DNA from: Elmis aenea
Lineage: Eukaryota > Arthropoda > Insecta > Coleoptera > Elmidae
Assembly: GCA_947652605.1 (NCBI GenBank)
Contig: OX393581.1
Coordinates: forward strand, 53,033,924 to 53,097,923
Reading direction: 5' to 3'
DNA length: 64,000 nucleotides
The position numbers were made by a program, and so were the translations under genes. Under the pieces are notes generated by a model, which searched no databases, had not been told where the DNA came from, and worked only from the letters and a program-made list of their open reading frames with translations. Positions 61,090 to 64,000 of this stretch are shown piece by piece (the first letter of the stretch is position 1; each line of letters begins with the position of its first letter).

Positions 61090-61374
61090 TAAATTGTATT
61101 TAGTCATGGGTCCTTTTACTGTTAGATGTAGAACTGTTAAGTTGTGTTGTGCTGACTTTTTTCCATGTTTTTCGATTTGAGATTTCTATCCGTTGCTGCT
61201 TTTTTTAACTTCGTCTTGCCAGGTTTTTCTCGTTCCACCTCTTTTGTTTTTTCCCTGTGATCTTGCTTCAAAGGCTTTTTTGGTTAATCTTTCTTCTTTC
61301 ATCATATACATGTGACCCAACCATCCCATCTTTCTTGTATTTTTGTTTCAACAGATTCTTTAATAATTGTTCTC
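61090..61374 (-). mobile_element. RTE-like non-LTR retrotransposon 3' end, copy F
   Basis: This segment is a diverged copy of 36815-37110 (for example the shared plus-strand stretches GTTGTGTTGTGCT and CTTCGTCTTGCCAG). It covers only the last part of the ORF and the 3' UTR. Its upstream end coincides with the TA where the inverted-repeat element at 61377 begins, and the expected continuation is not found on the far side of that element. Confidence 0.65.
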
Positions 61375-61376
61375 TA

Positions 61377-62150
61377 CAGGGTGGTCCACTTTTTAGTAGC
61401 AGGACTGGTTTTTGGGTAAAGCATTTTATTCTAAAAAAAAAGTGTCTCTTGGCTTTTCTTCGTATCTGCCACCGTTTGGCGCGAAATATGATTTAATTTA
61501 TTATTTTTGCGAAAAATTTGCTCCCAAGTTCGATCTAAAAATATAGCTAATATTCGTAATACAGAAGTAATTACCGATTTTTGCAGTTTTTAATAACAGA
61601 ACATACTAATAATGAGAGAAGAAGCTCTGCTAAATTAACGATTAATGAGCATTTACTCTTTAAGTTGCAATTTTTTGCTTTTCGCGATATTTTAAGATCG
61701 AACTTGGGAGCAAATTTTTCGCGAAAATAGTAAAATAAATCAAATTCCGCGCCAAACGGTGACAGATACGAAGAAAACTCAAGAGACACTTTTTGTTTAG
61801 AATAAAATGTTCTACCCATAAACAAGTTCAAGTTTGATTTTAAACAGGGCCGTACTAGTTTTTTAATAAATTTATTGAAATTGAACCCCTTCAATTACTG
61901 GTTGCTTGTGGGGCTTGACACTCTCAACGAATGTGATAACCTGTAAGGTAGTGCTGTATACCAAATTTGGTTTAAATATATCTACTGGTTGGAAAACGGT
62001 TAAAAATTAACAATATTTTTTCAAAAGTTTCAACACCCTGTATCTTTAAAATGAAGCGTTTATGGAGCAATGTTGAGATGGAATATTCGCTTTAAAATGA
62101 GTTTTTGTATAGACTGTTAAAGTCCTGCTAAAAAAAAGTGGACCACCCAG
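61377..62150. mobile_element. TA-flanked inverted-repeat element with internal hairpin
   Basis: Terminal repeats of about 40 bp begin CAGGGTGGTCCACTTTTT (61377) and, in reverse complement, CTGGGTGGTCCACTTTTT (ending 62150), with TA at 61375-61376 and 62151-62152. A second inverted pair of about 130 bp lies inside (61413-61545 and 61686-61817; both contain CACCGTTTGGCGCG and TTGCTCCCAAGTTCGATCT), so the left half can form a long hairpin. It lies at the edge of RTE-like copy F. No transposase is present. Confidence 0.7.
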
Positions 62151-62152
62151 TA

Positions 62153-64000
62153 CATTATCGAAGGGAACACTTCGAAAAATTTTAAAATGTCTTGAAATTG
62201 TAATCACTTTTTTTCTCAATAAATTCAGTTTGTCCCTCGTATATTCAGCGTCAAAATAATCGTAATTGAGTGGGGAACCCAACAGAGATGAAAATATTAA
62301 CAGTAACCTGACCTTGTTTATCGTGTGGTTTATAATTTGCTTCGAATTTTAGACGCACAGTATACATGGTAAACTTTGATTGATATGTTGTGGTCAACTG
62401 TTATTTGCATATGGTTGATTAGGTTGTTAATGAAGTAAATTTTCGTTCGAATTGAATTTGAACTGGATCCATTTAATGTATTGCTCGTTGGTGGATTGTG
62501 ATGCTGATATGCGGTTAATTATTTACGGGCAAAGAAATTGCCAATGGCACGAGTGACATTGCAGGAATGCGCTCCTGCGGGAGTCACTGCCGACCTTTTC
62601 CTGCAGGCACACAAAGCGGAATGCAACGATGAGATTCCTGCTGATGCTTCCACGCTGGCGTTTAATTATCTACATAGATTATTGGGTATTACATAGTGTA
62701 AACTGTTTGTGTTCGGCCAGGATTATTCACTACCTGTTTGTTGCCGCGAAATCTATATGCAAAACCCGAATATTGCGCTAAACCGATTAATTTCGAATTA
62801 AAAAAGATAAAAGCAGTTTTCATCCACATACACGCGATTAACGGAAATTGGATTCCATTTTTAAAGCCCTCCATTAACTGACGACGTATGCAAAACCAAA
62901 ATTTTTGCTCGCGACCATTGCAGCTCAATTTAACTTGACTCCGCGCGCCGAGATCCGATTTTAAAATAATTTATCCTGCAAAAAATTCGCGCACACCGCA
63001 CGGTTATACCGTAAGCCGGTTTACTCATGTGTAACGGCGATAAGTAAGCGCTGATAAGGGTTGTAATATAACTCATTACGTCCACTTTATGACAGGGATG
63101 TGCCTAACCTACGTGTTTTCAAACTTGGGTTGGGACAGTAGCGTGTTTTAGCTCTATTAGTGCCTTATCAGTCCACTGAACTACAATGTGGGGTGAAAAT
63201 TTTGATGAATAGATTTTACATGTCGTTTCACATTTACTTTCGGCACGCATAATTTATATAATTACTTCTAAAATAAAAACCAAAATAAATCACACGCCGC
63301 CGCTATACCTAACCCACATTTTGCACAGTTACGGTTGTCTTCGAAACAAAAGAATTTAGGGAAATATGCTCACTAAAGTAACTGGCATTTTCTTTTGTAT
63401 GTAAAATTATTCGGGCAACACAAAGCACGTATTGGGCTTTTTCTGTGTCCTTTGGTGTTTTTTATAATGACTTTTAGGGAATAAACCTAATATTTCTTCG
63501 ATGGCATTGCATTGGGCTTATTAATAATTTAAAAAATTACGTTACAAGGTTACAACACATAATGTACTATGAGAATATAAATATTGAAACATTATAGGCT
63601 TCGAATTTGTAATTAAAAAAATGTATCAATGCTTTACAATCTTTATGACTACTGGCTCAAAAATAATATGTAGATAATTGAGAATCACCATTTAGAAACT
63701 GCTACAATCATATACAAATAAAGTTAATTATGGTATTTTCTCTGAATGCTGCAGGATTTAAAGTTAAATAATTGTACAGGTTCCAAAGTTACATTATTTA
63801 CGTAGTAGGAATTTTTATCGGAGATGTTTTAAATTGTAACTTAAAGGGAATAATTTGATTAGCAAAGGTTACCTGCTTTTACCGTTGATTCGATCCAGGA
63901 CACAAAATTTTATTTCTTCTAATAGTTTTTCAAGTCCGCCTGAGACTTTGAAGTTTTAGTAAAGCTATTTATCAAAAAAGCCTTTCCAAATTTGATTCCG
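62153..64000. other. No gene established
   Basis: Unique DNA. The GC-richer part 62530-62990 includes the short open segment described separately and a minus frame at 62928-62689 without support. The last kilobase is AT-rich. Confidence 0.35.
62502..62694 (+). other. Short open segment with balanced codons, unknown
   Basis: After a TGA the plus strand is open for about 63 codons to a TAG at 62692-62694. An internal ATG at 62544 starts MARVTLQECAPAGVTADLFL. The stretch is GC-richer than its surroundings and uses GC-ending codons. No splice donor fits its 3' end and no family is recognised. Confidence 0.18.

Noticed and set aside
1..64000. tRNA, rRNA and CRISPR array
   Set aside because: No B-box-like strings in a cloverleaf context, no rRNA-like conserved blocks and no regularly spaced identical short repeats were seen by eye; a covariance-model search would be needed to exclude small RNAs.

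Overview
The window looks like one stretch of an AT-rich insect nuclear genome. The transposon families (Tc1/mariner relatives, a PIF/Harbinger-type MITE, short hAT-like elements, and non-LTR 3' ends of I-like, RTE-like and Jockey-like type) fit an arthropod; a beetle is plausible, but the sequence alone does not prove it. There is no bacterial-style gene organisation, no rRNA, no recognisable tRNA and no CRISPR. Most of the window reads as intergenic or intronic DNA carrying decayed mobile elements. The only long, unbroken, clearly recognisable gene is a transposase at 26.4-27.5 kb.

Region by region. 1-6 kb: degenerate repeats (1.4-2.4 kb), a ~0.94 kb element with 19 bp inverted ends (3.8-4.76 kb) and a possible spliced exon (5.07-5.28 kb). 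6-20 kb: a G-run patch, a mariner C-terminal relic (9.0-9.2 kb), two 3' parts of an I-like retrotransposon on the minus strand (10.4-11.2 and 17.3-18.9 kb; the second holds a nested Harbinger-type MITE with perfect 30 bp ends), and RTE-like reverse transcriptase scraps. 19.9-30.3 kb: two more mariner/IS630-type relics, the intact DD37E-type transposase element, and a 156 bp hAT-like MITE with an 8 bp target duplication. 32-48 kb: more RTE-like scraps, an RTE-like 3' end, a possible caspase-like relic (42.0-42.6 kb), a mariner relic (44.8-45.4 kb) and a 2.6-copy tandem array of a ~355 bp unit (45.5-46.4 kb). 48.9-49.1 kb: the best host exon candidate, an open 129 nt segment between good splice signals. 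51-64 kb: a Jockey-like RT fragment broken by another I-like 3' end, a second 156 bp MITE with a perfect 8 bp duplication, and a cluster of three large inverted-repeat elements with CAGGG(T/C)-type ends and flanking TA (55.6-57.7, 59.3-60.1, 61.4-62.2 kb). Between the first two of these lies an I-like insertion with a perfect 10 bp target duplication.

The genes do not form a pathway. The window is mainly a record of nested insertions, several datable relative to one another: I-like before Harbinger MITE at 17-18 kb, and Jockey-like before I-like at 51 kb. Several GC-richer unique patches (about 8.5-8.9, 19.0-19.4, 23.4-23.9, 24.3-24.9, 27.8-28.2, 47.7-48.15, 50.0-50.6 and 52.5-53.0 kb) stand out from the AT-rich background and are the likeliest places for host exons, promoters or conserved regulatory DNA.
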